Shown here in pieces: positions 1-7,117 of a stretch of DNA of 11,583 nt. The stretch is taken from contig CAZLNH010000273.1 of the NCBI GenBank assembly GCA_964560775.1, forward strand, positions 1 through 11,583. The letters run 5' to 3'. How positions within the stretch are numbered: the stretch's first letter is position 1; each line of letters starts with the position of its first letter. This stretch comes from Woeseia sp964560775. GTDB lineage: Bacteria; Pseudomonadota; Gammaproteobacteria; Steroidobacterales; Woeseiaceae. The translations under genes were made by a program, and so were the position numbers. The notes under the pieces were generated by a model. That model was not told the DNA's origin, made no database searches, and saw nothing but the letters and a program-made list of their open reading frames with translations.

Positions 1-568
1 GCTGGTCCGCCGGCAACGAACGGTTGGAGCTGCCGAGCAGGTCATTCAGCATGATCAACGGGCTCGAAGCGACCATCGTGATCGTGCCGCCGAGTATGGC
101 GCAGAAACCGGCCGGCATGACCAGCCGCGACATCGGCGTGCCCGTGCGCGACGAAATGCGCGAGATAACCGGCAGGAACAGCGCCATCGCACCGACGTTC
201 TGCATGAACGACGACAGCAGCGCGACCGCGCTTGACGTGATGCCGACCACCGGCCGCTCGGCCTTCGCGCCATATTGCATGATCGCCCACGCGACCTGTT
301 CCATGACACCCGTCTTCTCGAGCCCTGCACCGAGGATCATGACGGCGATTATCGACACGACCGCGTTACTGCTGAGCCCGGAGAACAGGATGTCCACGTC
401 GAGCAGCGTGTCGAATCCCGGGATGTATACCAGTAGTCCCAGCAAGGTCATGACGAGAATGGCCACGACGTCGACCCGCAACAGTCCGGTCACGAACAGG
501 AACATTGCGAACACCACGATTGCTATGACGATAGCGATATCGGCGGTCATTGGCGGCAGTTGGTCCAT
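1..568 (-). CDS. SLC13/DASS-type permease, N-terminal part (runs off window)
   Basis: Integral inner-membrane transporter of the SLC13 (divalent anion:Na+ symporter, citrate-transporter-like) superfamily; only the first 189 residues are present and the C-terminal half lies beyond base 1. Hydrophobic segments at about residues 9-29, 33-50, 68-84 and 105-135 are seen. A motif FMQNVGAMALFLPV (121-134) sits where the family has its conserved Asn-containing re-entrant helix, followed by GGTITMVASSPLIMLNDLL (160-178), which corresponds to the GGxxTLIGTxPN-like region of relatives. The substrate cannot be inferred; many proteins of this type also carry RCK/TrkA-C domains, which would be off-window. 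An in-frame TAA lies four codons upstream of ATG 568, so the start is ATG 568 or the internal ATG 550. Neither has a clear Shine-Dalgarno. The gene is divergent from the PAS protein gene. Confidence 0.8.
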   Translation of the reverse strand, partial: MDQLPPMTADIAIVIAIVVFAMFLFVTGLLRVDVVAILVMTLLGLLVYIPGFDTLLDVDILFSGLSSNAVVSIIAVMILGAGLEKTGVMEQVAWAIMQYGAKAERPVVGITSSAVALLSSFMQNVGAMALFLPVISRISSRTGTPMSRLVMPAGFCAILGGTITMVASSPLIMLNDLLGSSNRSLPADQ

Positions 569-576
569 CGACCCGG

Positions 577-582
577 ATTATG
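577..582 (-). promoter_or_regulatory. candidate -10 element for the SLC13 permease
   Basis: On the minus strand CATAAT (5 of 6 matches to TATAAT) lies 8 nt before ATG 568. An A8 tract is centred roughly 20 bp further upstream, but no good -35 hexamer is seen. Initiation here would give an almost leaderless mRNA, consistent with the lack of a ribosome binding site. Weak prediction. Confidence 0.25.
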
Positions 583-719
583 CACGGTTGGTGGTTTTTT
601 TTGCATCGTGCGGCAGCCACCGGAAGTTTCGTGGTGCTTGTGCGAAACTCCGGTGCTTCAATCCTGTCAGTACACCTGCCGGGCGGCCAGGTGCCGCGGG
701 ACGGCAACAAGGATGCAGA

Positions 720-1271
720 ATGGCTGGCCAGCAGGACGTTTTTTATCGAATTGACAAAGACGACAGGATTGTCTTCGTCAATGACCAGTGGGACAGGTTC
801 GCCGGCGGCAATGAAGGCAACGGCGTGCTGTCGTCCGAGGTGCTGGGGCGTTCGCTGTGGGATTTCATCGACGGATTGACGACGCAGCAGATCTACCGTC
901 AGATAGTAAAGCGCTCGCGGGCCGGCAATGCCGTCGGTTATCCGTTGCGCTGCGATGCGCCGGATCGCCGACGCTTGCTGCAAATGGATGTCCGGGCGGC
1001 CAACGGTGGCTCCATCGAATTCACCAGTCGGGTCCTCTCGGAGGAGCCGCGGCAGGCACTTAGCCTTCTGGACAGGCGCTTTCCGCGCACGGGAGACCTG
1101 ATCACCGTCTGCAGCTGGTGCGAAAAAGTCCGCGTTGAAGGACGGTGGGTCGACGTCGAGGATGCGATTGAGGCACTGGGGTTGTTCCAGCAAGCTCAAC
1201 TTCCGGCATTGACCCACGGCATGTGCCAGGCATGTAACGACAACATGAACGAGGTGATCACCGCCTTGTAG
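720..1271 (+). CDS. small PAS-domain protein with C-terminal paired CxxC motifs
   Basis: A 183-residue soluble protein. Residues about 5-105 read as a PAS fold: VFYRIDKDDRIVFVND at the N-terminus is the usual first strands, followed by an FAGGN helix region and the LGRSLWDFIDG segment. Residues 127-175 contain CSWC (131-134) and HGMCQAC (166-172), i.e. C131/C134 and C169/C172 about 34 residues apart, with a GRWVDVEDAI segment between. This cysteine module is known as a tail on many PAS/GAF sensor proteins and kinases and probably binds zinc or another metal. Here it is attached to a single PAS domain with no kinase or output domain. The start at ATG 720 is chosen because AAGGA lies about 7 nt upstream and the PAS begins immediately; the frame is open back to base 24 but that part is antisense to the permease. 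No partner gene is adjacent. Confidence 0.82.
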   Translation: MAGQQDVFYRIDKDDRIVFVNDQWDRFAGGNEGNGVLSSEVLGRSLWDFIDGLTTQQIYRQIVKRSRAGNAVGYPLRCDAPDRRRLLQMDVRAANGGSIEFTSRVLSEEPRQALSLLDRRFPRTGDLITVCSWCEKVRVEGRWVDVEDAIEALGLFQQAQLPALTHGMCQACNDNMNEVITAL

Positions 1272-1332
1272 TTTGTTCCCGCGCCGACGATCATGACAGC
1301 GATGAATAAAGCAATCGCACATCCTGCGCGCC

Positions 1333-2199
1333 ATGCCTTCGATGCGTCATTTTAGTCGCCTGCTGCCTTTGCTCCTGATCCTGTGTGCCGCGCGCGGCTG
1401 GTGCCAGGCGGAGGACGCGACTTCGATCCACTGGGCCTATTCGACGTACTTCGGCACCGGCTGGTACCAGATCGGGGACGATCGGGATGCGTTCGCCATT
1501 CGTTATGCGCCGCGCAAAACCGTGCGGGAGGCGTCGTTGCATGACGACGGCACGAGGGTCGTGGGCCTCGAATACCGTCTGCCCGTTACTGCCGGTCTCG
1601 ACCAGTTCCCGCTCGACGATATTGCCGGCACCGCCGATCTCGGCAATCTCGCCAACTTGAGTATCACACCCGGCATCTACGCCGAGATCCCGGTCACCGA
1701 CCGGTGGTCACTCAGGCCATTCGGTGCGATCGGCTGGGGCACGGTGCTCAATGGCAGCGAATCAGCCTGGACCTACTGGACCGGCATCAAGAGCCGCCTG
1801 GTCATGCGCGAGGGCGGCCCGGAGATTGCACTGCTTAATTCGGCCGCTTTTGTTGGCTATTCGCCGAGCAATGGACCGTCTTCGGGTTTCTGGCCGGTCA
1901 TGACTGCTCTCGAACTCAAGCATCCCGTTGCCACGCTCGAGAAGTCCGGGGACGTGCTCGAGCTCAACTGGCACGCCGCTTATACCTGGTTCCAGAATGA
2001 CCTCGACGTGTTACAGCAAGACGCCGCATCCGATCCGGTCAGTGATCAATGGGAAGTAGGCATCGCCGTCAGCCGGCGGGATACGACGGTCGGGTTCTGG
2101 CGCTTGCAGTTTGACCGCGTTGGCATCGCCTGGCGCATGAGCTCTGACGGGGACCTTAAAGGTGTCGGACTCGTTTTCGGGTCGTTGTTCGACCAGTAA
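1333..2199 (+). CDS. secreted, probable outer-membrane beta-barrel protein of unknown function
   Basis: A 288-residue protein. Residues 1-26 form a signal peptide: basic MRHFSR, a hydrophobic LLPLLLILCAA core, and a likely signal peptidase I site after WCQA (26). No lipobox is evident. The mature part alternates short aromatic-rich, strand-like stretches (WAYSTYFGTGWYQIG, LSITPGIYAEIPV, WSLRPFGAIGWG, LNWHAAYTWF, GFWRLQFDRVGIAW) with polar turns, as in outer-membrane barrels. There is no recognisable catalytic motif and the last residue is not the usual Phe/Trp. It could resemble small solitary autotransporter-type barrel domains, but I cannot assign a family. The start may be ATG 1333 or ATG 1342; neither has a good Shine-Dalgarno. 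It is followed after 80 bp by mscS and could be cotranscribed, although mscS appears to have its own promoter. Confidence 0.72.
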   Translation: MPSMRHFSRLLPLLLILCAARGWCQAEDATSIHWAYSTYFGTGWYQIGDDRDAFAIRYAPRKTVREASLHDDGTRVVGLEYRLPVTAGLDQFPLDDIAGTADLGNLANLSITPGIYAEIPVTDRWSLRPFGAIGWGTVLNGSESAWTYWTGIKSRLVMREGGPEIALLNSAAFVGYSPSNGPSSGFWPVMTALELKHPVATLEKSGDVLELNWHAAYTWFQNDLDVLQQDAASDPVSDQWEVGIAVSRRDTTVGFWRLQFDRVGIAWRMSSDGDLKGVGLVFGSLFDQ

Positions 2200-2209
2200 G
2201 CCGGCGAGC

Positions 2210-2240
2210 CTGACCTCCGGCGTGCCTGCGATGTTATAGT
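2210..2240 (+). promoter_or_regulatory. candidate sigma70 promoter for the MscS gene
   Basis: TATAGT at 2235-2240 matches the -10 consensus in 5 of 6 positions. A poor -35 (CTGACC, 2210-2215, 4 of 6) lies 19 bp upstream. The predicted start would give a leader of roughly 30 nt before the TTG start. A GCCGG/CCGGC inverted repeat overlaps the -35 region. Confidence 0.33.
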
Positions 2241-2279
2241 TTCATGCGCCCGCAGCCTGCCACATGAGGAACCGCTGCA

Positions 2280-3578
2280 TTGGAACAAATCAGGTCGATC
2301 GCCACGCAATACGGCCAGCTCGCGTATGACTATCTGAGTCAGCCCGCGATCGGTATTCAACTCGGCCTGATCGCTCTCCTTTTTATTCCCGCCTGGTTGC
2401 TCGCGCGGCGCATCGAGCCGCAGCTCGAAAGCCGAGCCCGCACGATCAAGGGCATGCCGGGCCTGCTGCGCGTCATCGTGGCGTTTCTCCGCCGGCTCGA
2501 GTGGTTGTTCTTTGCACTGTTGCTGGCGCTAACCTATCTAGCGACCAGCATCGCCGCCTGGCCGTCTACCAACTACCTGCTCTACAGCGCCATGTTGCTT
2601 GCGGCTGCCTGGCTCGTGATCTCAGTCGTATCGCATGTGATTCGCAGCCGCGCGCTGGGCAAGGCATTTGCCGTTATCGCGTGGACCTACGTCGCTGCGA
2701 CAATACTCGGCATCACCGGTGACATCGCTGCAATCCTGTCGGGCGCGGCATTGCCAATCGGCACGAAAAGCGTGTCGGTACTCGATGTTATACAGGGAGC
2801 GCTCATTTTCGCCTTTTTGCTGTGGGCCGCGATCGGTACCGGCAATGTGTTTGACCGGCGAATTCAGGATGTCGAGGAACTGACGCCGTCGCTCCGGGTG
2901 CTGATCGGTAAAATACTTCGTATTGCACTGCTGATCTTCGCCGTCCTGATCGGCATATCCAACATCGGTATCGACCTGACGGCACTCGCGGTACTGTCCG
3001 GTGCCATCGGTGTCGGCATCGGCTTCGGCCTGCAGAAAGTGGTCTCGAACTTTATCTCCGGGATCATCATCCTGATGGACCAGTCCATCAAGCCGGGCGA
3101 CACAATTTCGCTTGGGGAAACGTTCGGCTGGATACGCGAGTTGAGAGCGCGATTCGTCTCGGTCGTAACCCGCGATGGCCGTGAATACCTGATCCCGAAC
3201 GAGGATTTCATCACGCATGAGGTCATCAACTGGTCGTTTTCCGATGAATATGTGCGCCTCGATGTGCCGTTCGGTGTCTCGTACGATTCCGACCCGCATG
3301 AGGTCGCCCGCCTTGCTATCGAAGCGGCTTCGGGCGTCGAGCGGGTCAACTCGACGCGCAACTCACCAGTCTGCTGGCTGACCGGGTTCGGCGACTCGTC
3401 GCTCGACTTCCTGCTGCGATTCTGGATTCGCGACCCGCAAAATGGCATGACAAACATCCGCGGCAAGGTGCTGCTCGCGTTGTGGGATGCGTTCAAGGAG
3501 CACGGTATCAGCATCCCGTTCCCGCACCGCGAAGTCATCATGCGCACGCCGGTCAATGTCGTCACTGACAGCGACTGA
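2280..3578 (+). CDS. MscS-family mechanosensitive ion channel
   Basis: A 432-residue inner-membrane channel of the small-conductance mechanosensitive superfamily, which opens under membrane tension to release osmolytes on hypo-osmotic shock. Hydrophobic helices are seen at about 22-42, 73-92, 98-119, 128-147, 168-188 and 212-232. The pore-lining helix is at about 236-265 (SGAIGVGIGFGLQKVVSNF, with the Gly/Ala-rich packing face). A beta domain follows (PGDTISLGETFGWI, 272-285; RDGREYLIPNEDFI, 298-311), then the cytoplasmic alpha/beta vestibule ending in the conserved GISIPFPHREV (409-419). It has more membrane helices than E. coli MscS (three), so it is closer in layout to the larger paralogues. 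The start is TTG 2280, because GAGGA at 2266-2270 is well spaced (9 nt) and no in-frame ATG precedes the first helix. The stop codon abuts the repeat array. Confidence 0.93.
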   Translation: MEQIRSIATQYGQLAYDYLSQPAIGIQLGLIALLFIPAWLLARRIEPQLESRARTIKGMPGLLRVIVAFLRRLEWLFFALLLALTYLATSIAAWPSTNYLLYSAMLLAAAWLVISVVSHVIRSRALGKAFAVIAWTYVAATILGITGDIAAILSGAALPIGTKSVSVLDVIQGALIFAFLLWAAIGTGNVFDRRIQDVEELTPSLRVLIGKILRIALLIFAVLIGISNIGIDLTALAVLSGAIGVGIGFGLQKVVSNFISGIIILMDQSIKPGDTISLGETFGWIRELRARFVSVVTRDGREYLIPNEDFITHEVINWSFSDEYVRLDVPFGVSYDSDPHEVARLAIEAASGVERVNSTRNSPVCWLTGFGDSSLDFLLRFWIRDPQNGMTNIRGKVLLALWDAFKEHGISIPFPHREVIMRTPVNVVTDSD

Positions 3579-3789
3579 CCCCGGCATCGCGAGCCGCCGA
3601 ACGGCGTGGCTGTCGCGTACCCCTGTCACCGCGAGCCGCCGAACGGCGTGGCTGTCGCGTACCCCCTGTCACCGCGAGCCGCCGAACGGCGTGGCTGTCG
3701 CGTACCCCTGTCATCGCGAGCCGCGAAGCGGCGTGGCTGTCGCGTACCCCTGTCATCGCGAGCCGCGAAGCGGCGTGGCGATCTCGTAA
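3579..3789 (+). repeat. tandem array of five 42-43 bp REP-like hairpin units
   Basis: Units share a GCGAGCCGC start at 3589, 3631, 3674, 3716 and 3758; the period is 42 bp except for one 43-bp step caused by an extra C. Units 1-3 carry core CGCCGAACGGCG and units 4-5 carry GCCGCGAAGCGGC. Both are self-complementary hairpins although their central five bases differ. The first four units end in TGGCTGTCGCGTACCCC, while the last ends in TGGCGATCTCGTAAC. The core plus the GCGATCTCGT end matches, from memory, a type of GC-rich dispersed palindromic repeat common in proteobacterial intergenic DNA. The array begins right at the mscS stop codon. Open frames through it arise from its 42-bp (3n) period and are not taken as genes. 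Confidence 0.9.
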
Positions 3790-3807
3790 CGACCACTCTG
3801 CCATATT

Positions 3808-3837
3808 GACGAGATTGCCACGCTGCGCTCGGGCTGA
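3808..3837 (-). repeat. partial inverted copy of the REP-like element
   Basis: Read on the minus strand this gives GTCAGCCCGAGCGCAGCG followed by TGGCAATCTCGTC. It aligns with the fifth tandem unit (GTCATCGCGAG...GCGTGGCGATCTCGT) after deletion of about six bases in the core. With unit 5 it forms an inverted pair about 20 bp apart, a BIME-like arrangement. A transcript of mscS could fold here into a long hairpin, so a role in 3' end formation or mRNA stability is possible but not shown. Confidence 0.65.
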
Positions 3838-4025
3838 CGCCGACTATCCCGGCGCGGATTATCGGCAATAAATTACCACTTCTGGCAACAATCCGATGTA
3901 ACATGCGGTAATCACGCAGTAAACCTATCAGCAAGCAGGGGGTATGCGGACACGATTTTACGGCACAGGTGCCAGGAGGTACTCGACGGGTCGGCCGCCA
4001 CAGTTGCGGAGAAGGTAGAACCGCA
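3838..4025. other. apparently non-coding leader before the signalling genes
   Basis: No convincing gene. It contains a small inverted repeat CGCCG/CGGCG (3838-3842, 3850-3854) and a wider pair ATTACC (3872-3877)/GGTAAT (3907-3912). It is more AT-rich at 3858-3925 than its surroundings, as expected of a promoter region, but no good -35/-10 pair could be picked; TAACAT at 3899-3904 is the best weak -10. The ribosome binding site GGAGAAGG at 4008-4015 belongs to the next gene. Confidence 0.45.
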
Positions 4026-6002
4026 ATGAGTGAACAGGAAAGAGCTGCCAGCAACGGCGACGGTATGTCCGCGGAACACGACATCAGCGTATCGCGCGAT
4101 GCGTTCAGACAGATAGTCGAGGCGATGGACGACGCTATCATCGTCGCGGACGATCGCGGTGGCATCCGATACGCCTCCCCCTATTTTATACGCGCAACCG
4201 GCTATGCAGCCGGCGAGGTACAAAGTCTCGGCAAGGCAGGCAGCCTGTTCACGCAGGACCCCGCCGAGCACTTGCCGCCGGAACCAGGTGCCCGCGTCAG
4301 CAATGTGCCGACGCGCCTCGTTGCCAAAGATGGCAACGAGATCGACGTGCTGGCCACCGTTTCGCGCGCCGATATTGGCGGCTCGTGCCTGCTCTATGTT
4401 GCGCGTTCCATCTCCGAATTCGATCTGTCGGCGGAACTGCTGGATCGCATTTTCAGGTTTTCCGGCAATGCCATCATAATAGTGCATCCAACCGAGCGAA
4501 CGGTTGTCCGCTGCAGCGCGGCGACCGAGTCCGTGCTCGGATACACGCCCGCAGAACTGATCGGTAAGAGCACCCGGGCTATTCATCTCGACGAGGAAAG
4601 CTTTCGCGCCTTCGGCCGCACCAGTGCTGAACGAATCCAGTCGCACGGCGTATTTCAGGGAGAGTATCCGCTACGGCACCGAAACGGGCACCGCATCGAG
4701 GCGGAGATCAATACCGTGCCAATCGCCGCCCCGGGCGAAAGCGGGCGCGGCTACGTCAGCATTATTGCCGACGTCTCGGCACGCCGGAACGCCGAAGACG
4801 CGGTGGCGATGATTCATGATGTCGTGCAGGAAACCGCGGGTTGCGAGCGCATTGAAGATGCCCTCGTTCCGGTTCTGCGGTCAATCGCACTGAAGTCACA
4901 CTGGAGTGTCGGCGAAGCCTGGGTCCGCGATAAAGCCGATGGCCAATACCGGCGCGTGGCGGCGTATGCCGGAGACGCACAGGCACAGCACTATATCGGC
5001 GCCACTGCCGGACCGGCGCTGGCCAGCGCTGGTGGCAGCATCGTCGCTGAGGCGCACAAATCAAAAAGAACCATCCTGACCGCGAGAGAGGGCACGAACC
5101 GGAGTGTCGCGCAGGCGAGCGGTCCTGGGTCAGGCGACGATGGCTACCGCGCCGAATGTGCCATTCCGCTCGTCATCGGCGGCAACGTCAATATCGTGCT
5201 GACCTTCCTGATGGACAACATGCACGAAAACAGCGGCTACTGGCTTGAAGCGGTCGCTGCCGCGTCCGTGCCGCTGGCCGCGCTGATCGAGCGTTTGTCA
5301 TCCGAAACAGAACTGCGCCGGCGGGAGAGCGAGCTTCGCAAGTCGAGAGAAATGCTGAGAAATCTTGCAAGGCGCATCGATCAGTTGCGGGAAGACGAGC
5401 GCAAGGCAATTGCCCGCGAGTTGCACGACCAGATGGGCTCCGACCTGACCAGCCTGAAATTCGATCTCCAGTTTCTTCGCGAGCAGACCGCGGCTGCCAA
5501 CGAGATTGCCGTCAGTTACCTCGATTCCGCGGAGCGCGTCGTTGCGTCGATGGCCGGAAACCTGCGAGACCTGGCAACGCGGCTCCGGCCCGCAATTCTC
5601 GATGTCTACGGCCTGCCGGCCGGTATCGAGTGGCTGGCGCGGGATTTCGAGAAACGCAGCCAATGCACGATGCGAATCGAGATTGACGACAAGGACCCTG
5701 GACTCGATGAGCGGCAGACTATCGCACTGTTCCGCATCTGCCAGGAGTCTCTGACCAACGTGCTGCGGCATGCGAGGGCGGATCATGTGAGCGTGTCACT
5801 ACAGACGGTCGGTGGCAACATTCAATTAGTCGTAGAAGACAATGGCAAGGGGATAGATGAGACTTTTCTGCGCAGCAGCCAGCGGTTGGGAATAATCGGT
5901 ATGCAGGAGCGCGCTCGCTCCGTCGGCGCGAAGATGACCATTACCGGACGCGCGAACGGCGGCACCCGTATTACGGTAACGGTCCCTGCGGCAGGCGGGT
6001 AG
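4026..6002 (+). CDS. soluble PAS-PAS-GAF sensor histidine kinase (NarX/HisKA_3 class)
   Basis: A 658-residue cytoplasmic kinase; no membrane helix is seen. PAS 1 is at about 24-130 (DAIIVADDRGGIRYASP). PAS 2 is at about 138-255 (NAIIIVHPTERTVVRC, GYTPAELIGKS, then a SIIADVSARR exit helix). A GAF-like region is at about 270-423. A coiled linker (425-460) leads to the HisKA_3 dimerisation domain with phosphoacceptor His467 in ARELHDQMGSDLTSLK, and the HATPase domain has the N box CQESLTNVLRHA (Asn578), G1 VEDNGKGID (Asp605) and G2 RLGIIGMQERA. All catalytic elements are present, so it should autophosphorylate and pass phosphate to a NarL-type regulator, most likely the one encoded at 7118. The start is ATG 4026, behind GGAGAAGG; a GTG at 3969 is in frame but has no advantage. 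The PAS/GAF ligand is unknown. It is probably first in an operon. Confidence 0.93.
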   Translation: MSEQERAASNGDGMSAEHDISVSRDAFRQIVEAMDDAIIVADDRGGIRYASPYFIRATGYAAGEVQSLGKAGSLFTQDPAEHLPPEPGARVSNVPTRLVAKDGNEIDVLATVSRADIGGSCLLYVARSISEFDLSAELLDRIFRFSGNAIIIVHPTERTVVRCSAATESVLGYTPAELIGKSTRAIHLDEESFRAFGRTSAERIQSHGVFQGEYPLRHRNGHRIEAEINTVPIAAPGESGRGYVSIIADVSARRNAEDAVAMIHDVVQETAGCERIEDALVPVLRSIALKSHWSVGEAWVRDKADGQYRRVAAYAGDAQAQHYIGATAGPALASAGGSIVAEAHKSKRTILTAREGTNRSVAQASGPGSGDDGYRAECAIPLVIGGNVNIVLTFLMDNMHENSGYWLEAVAAASVPLAALIERLSSETELRRRESELRKSREMLRNLARRIDQLREDERKAIARELHDQMGSDLTSLKFDLQFLREQTAAANEIAVSYLDSAERVVASMAGNLRDLATRLRPAILDVYGLPAGIEWLARDFEKRSQCTMRIEIDDKDPGLDERQTIALFRICQESLTNVLRHARADHVSVSLQTVGGNIQLVVEDNGKGIDETFLRSSQRLGIIGMQERARSVGAKMTITGRANGGTRITVTVPAAGG

Positions 6003-6030
6003 CGATATCGTCAGGTGCTTTGCGGACTTC

Positions 6031-6057
6031 GGTACCGGTCGTTTGCGGCCAGGTACT
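6031..6057 (+). promoter_or_regulatory. bulged hairpin between the two histidine kinase genes
   Basis: GGTACCGGTC (6031-6040), loop GTTTGC, then GGCCAGGTAC(T) (6047-6057) can pair in about 10 positions, including two G-U pairs, with one bulged A (6051). It ends about 17 nt before ATG 6075, just upstream of the weak ribosome binding site. There is no following T tract, so it is not an intrinsic terminator. It may tune translation or processing between kinases. Confidence 0.4.
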
Positions 6058-6074
6058 TGAGAGAGTAACAAGCA

Positions 6075-7079
6075 ATGGTTCGATCACGCATGCTGTCGAA
6101 GATTGGCGATGAGACAAAGCGGGAATTGCTGTGGAGTCCCATTCCGCTGGTCGTGATCTTTGTTGCCGTAAGCCTGGTATGGATACTTGGCACGGACTGG
6201 CTTGTACAGCAATTTGTCAGTGACCCGGAACTTGCATCCGGACTGCAGACGGTCAAGGGCATCGTCTATATCGGCCTGATCGCTGTACTGATCTTTTTCC
6301 TGTTAAGCCGCGCGCGTAAACGCCTGCGAGCGATGCACCAGCGGGTGCTGGACGAACAGCGGTCGCTGGAAAGCCATGTACAGGAACGCACCAAGGAGTT
6401 GCTTGAATCCTATACTCAACTGCGCATGCTCGCCCGACGCCTTGATGTCATGCGTGATACGGAGCGCAAGAACCTGTCGCGGGAACTCCACGACCAGATG
6501 GGCTCGGATATCACGGGCCTGAAACTCGACCTGGTGTCCATCAGGGACCAGCTCGGTGACGCCGGTTCCGGTGTTGTCGCAAGCATCGACGCCACGCTGG
6601 AATTGGTCGACTCCATTTACCAAAGCGTGCGCGATCTCGCCGCAAAGCTGCGTCCCGCCATATTGGATGATTTCGGCCTGGTCGCGGGTATCGAGTCGCT
6701 TGTTGATGATTTTCGCGGTCGTGCCGGTTGCCACACGGTGCTGAGCATTGATATCGGCGAGATTGTCCGGGACGAGAGCCGCGATATGGCGCTCTACCGG
6801 ATTTGCCAGGAATCGCTGACCAACATCCTGAAGCATGCCGGGGCCGTCACGGACGTGCAGATTCGGCTGTTTATTGACAACGGCAATATTACGATGATGA
6901 TTGACGACGACGGCACCGGCCCGGGACCCTCGGGGTACCGGTCTGAGAGCCAGGTCGGCCTGGTCGGCATGCGCGAGCGCGCCGCTGCGGTCGGCGGAAC
7001 CTGCTTCGTGGCAGAGCGCGAGGGTGGCGGCACTGCTGTTCGCGCCGACATACCGCTGGCCAGGACTACACGCGAATAG
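6075..7079 (+). CDS. two-TM membrane histidine kinase (NarX/HisKA_3 class)
   Basis: A 334-residue inner-membrane kinase. TM helices are at about 23-43 and 62-79 with only about 18 residues between them, too short for a folded periplasmic sensor. A long charged coil (80-125) leads to HisKA_3 with His139 in SRELHDQMGSDITGLK, and to HATPase with N box CQESLTNILKHA (Asn250), G1 MIDDDGTG (277-281 region; Asp in place of the usual Asn of DNG), and G2 QVGLVGMRERA. The transmitter is strikingly like that of the preceding kinase (ELHDQMGSD, LRPAILD, FRICQESLTN against YRICQESLTN), so the two probably arose by duplication of the catalytic half with different input halves. It may sense membrane state, act through a partner, or dimerise with the upstream kinase. 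The start at ATG 6075 has a weak GAGAG site. It lies 38 bp upstream of the regulator gene. Confidence 0.92.
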   Translation: MVRSRMLSKIGDETKRELLWSPIPLVVIFVAVSLVWILGTDWLVQQFVSDPELASGLQTVKGIVYIGLIAVLIFFLLSRARKRLRAMHQRVLDEQRSLESHVQERTKELLESYTQLRMLARRLDVMRDTERKNLSRELHDQMGSDITGLKLDLVSIRDQLGDAGSGVVASIDATLELVDSIYQSVRDLAAKLRPAILDDFGLVAGIESLVDDFRGRAGCHTVLSIDIGEIVRDESRDMALYRICQESLTNILKHAGAVTDVQIRLFIDNGNITMMIDDDGTGPGPSGYRSESQVGLVGMRERAAAVGGTCFVAEREGGGTAVRADIPLARTTRE

Positions 7080-7117
7080 TCCGGGGCCAGACATCCGGGG
7101 ATCCCAGGGTTGAATAT

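Noticed and set aside
24..719. Long plus-strand extension upstream of the PAS protein start
   Set aside because: It runs antisense to the clearly membrane-protein-like permease frame, and a good ribosome binding site sits at ATG 720.
366..1334. 322-codon minus-strand frame across the PAS gene
   Set aside because: It is a shadow of the PAS gene and of the permease in other frames; the translation lacks domain features, whereas the plus-strand PAS and CxxC motifs are specific.
3579..3789. CRISPR array
   Set aside because: The units are adjacent copies of one element without unique spacers, and no cas genes are present.
3562..3809. Open frames of 67-100 codons through the tandem repeats on both strands
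   Set aside because: They are produced by the 42-bp period of GC-rich repeats; the encoded peptides are simple repeats such as REPRSGVA with no domain character.
3884..3903. Sigma54-type promoter (TGGCAAC ... TGTAA)
   Set aside because: The GG and GC dinucleotides do not have the required spacing.
3944..4018. Small ORF of 24 codons (Arg-rich) ending 7 bp before the first kinase gene, possible leader peptide
   Set aside because: The purine run GGGGG is directly next to its ATG, leaving no usable spacing, and nothing in its sequence resembles an attenuation peptide.
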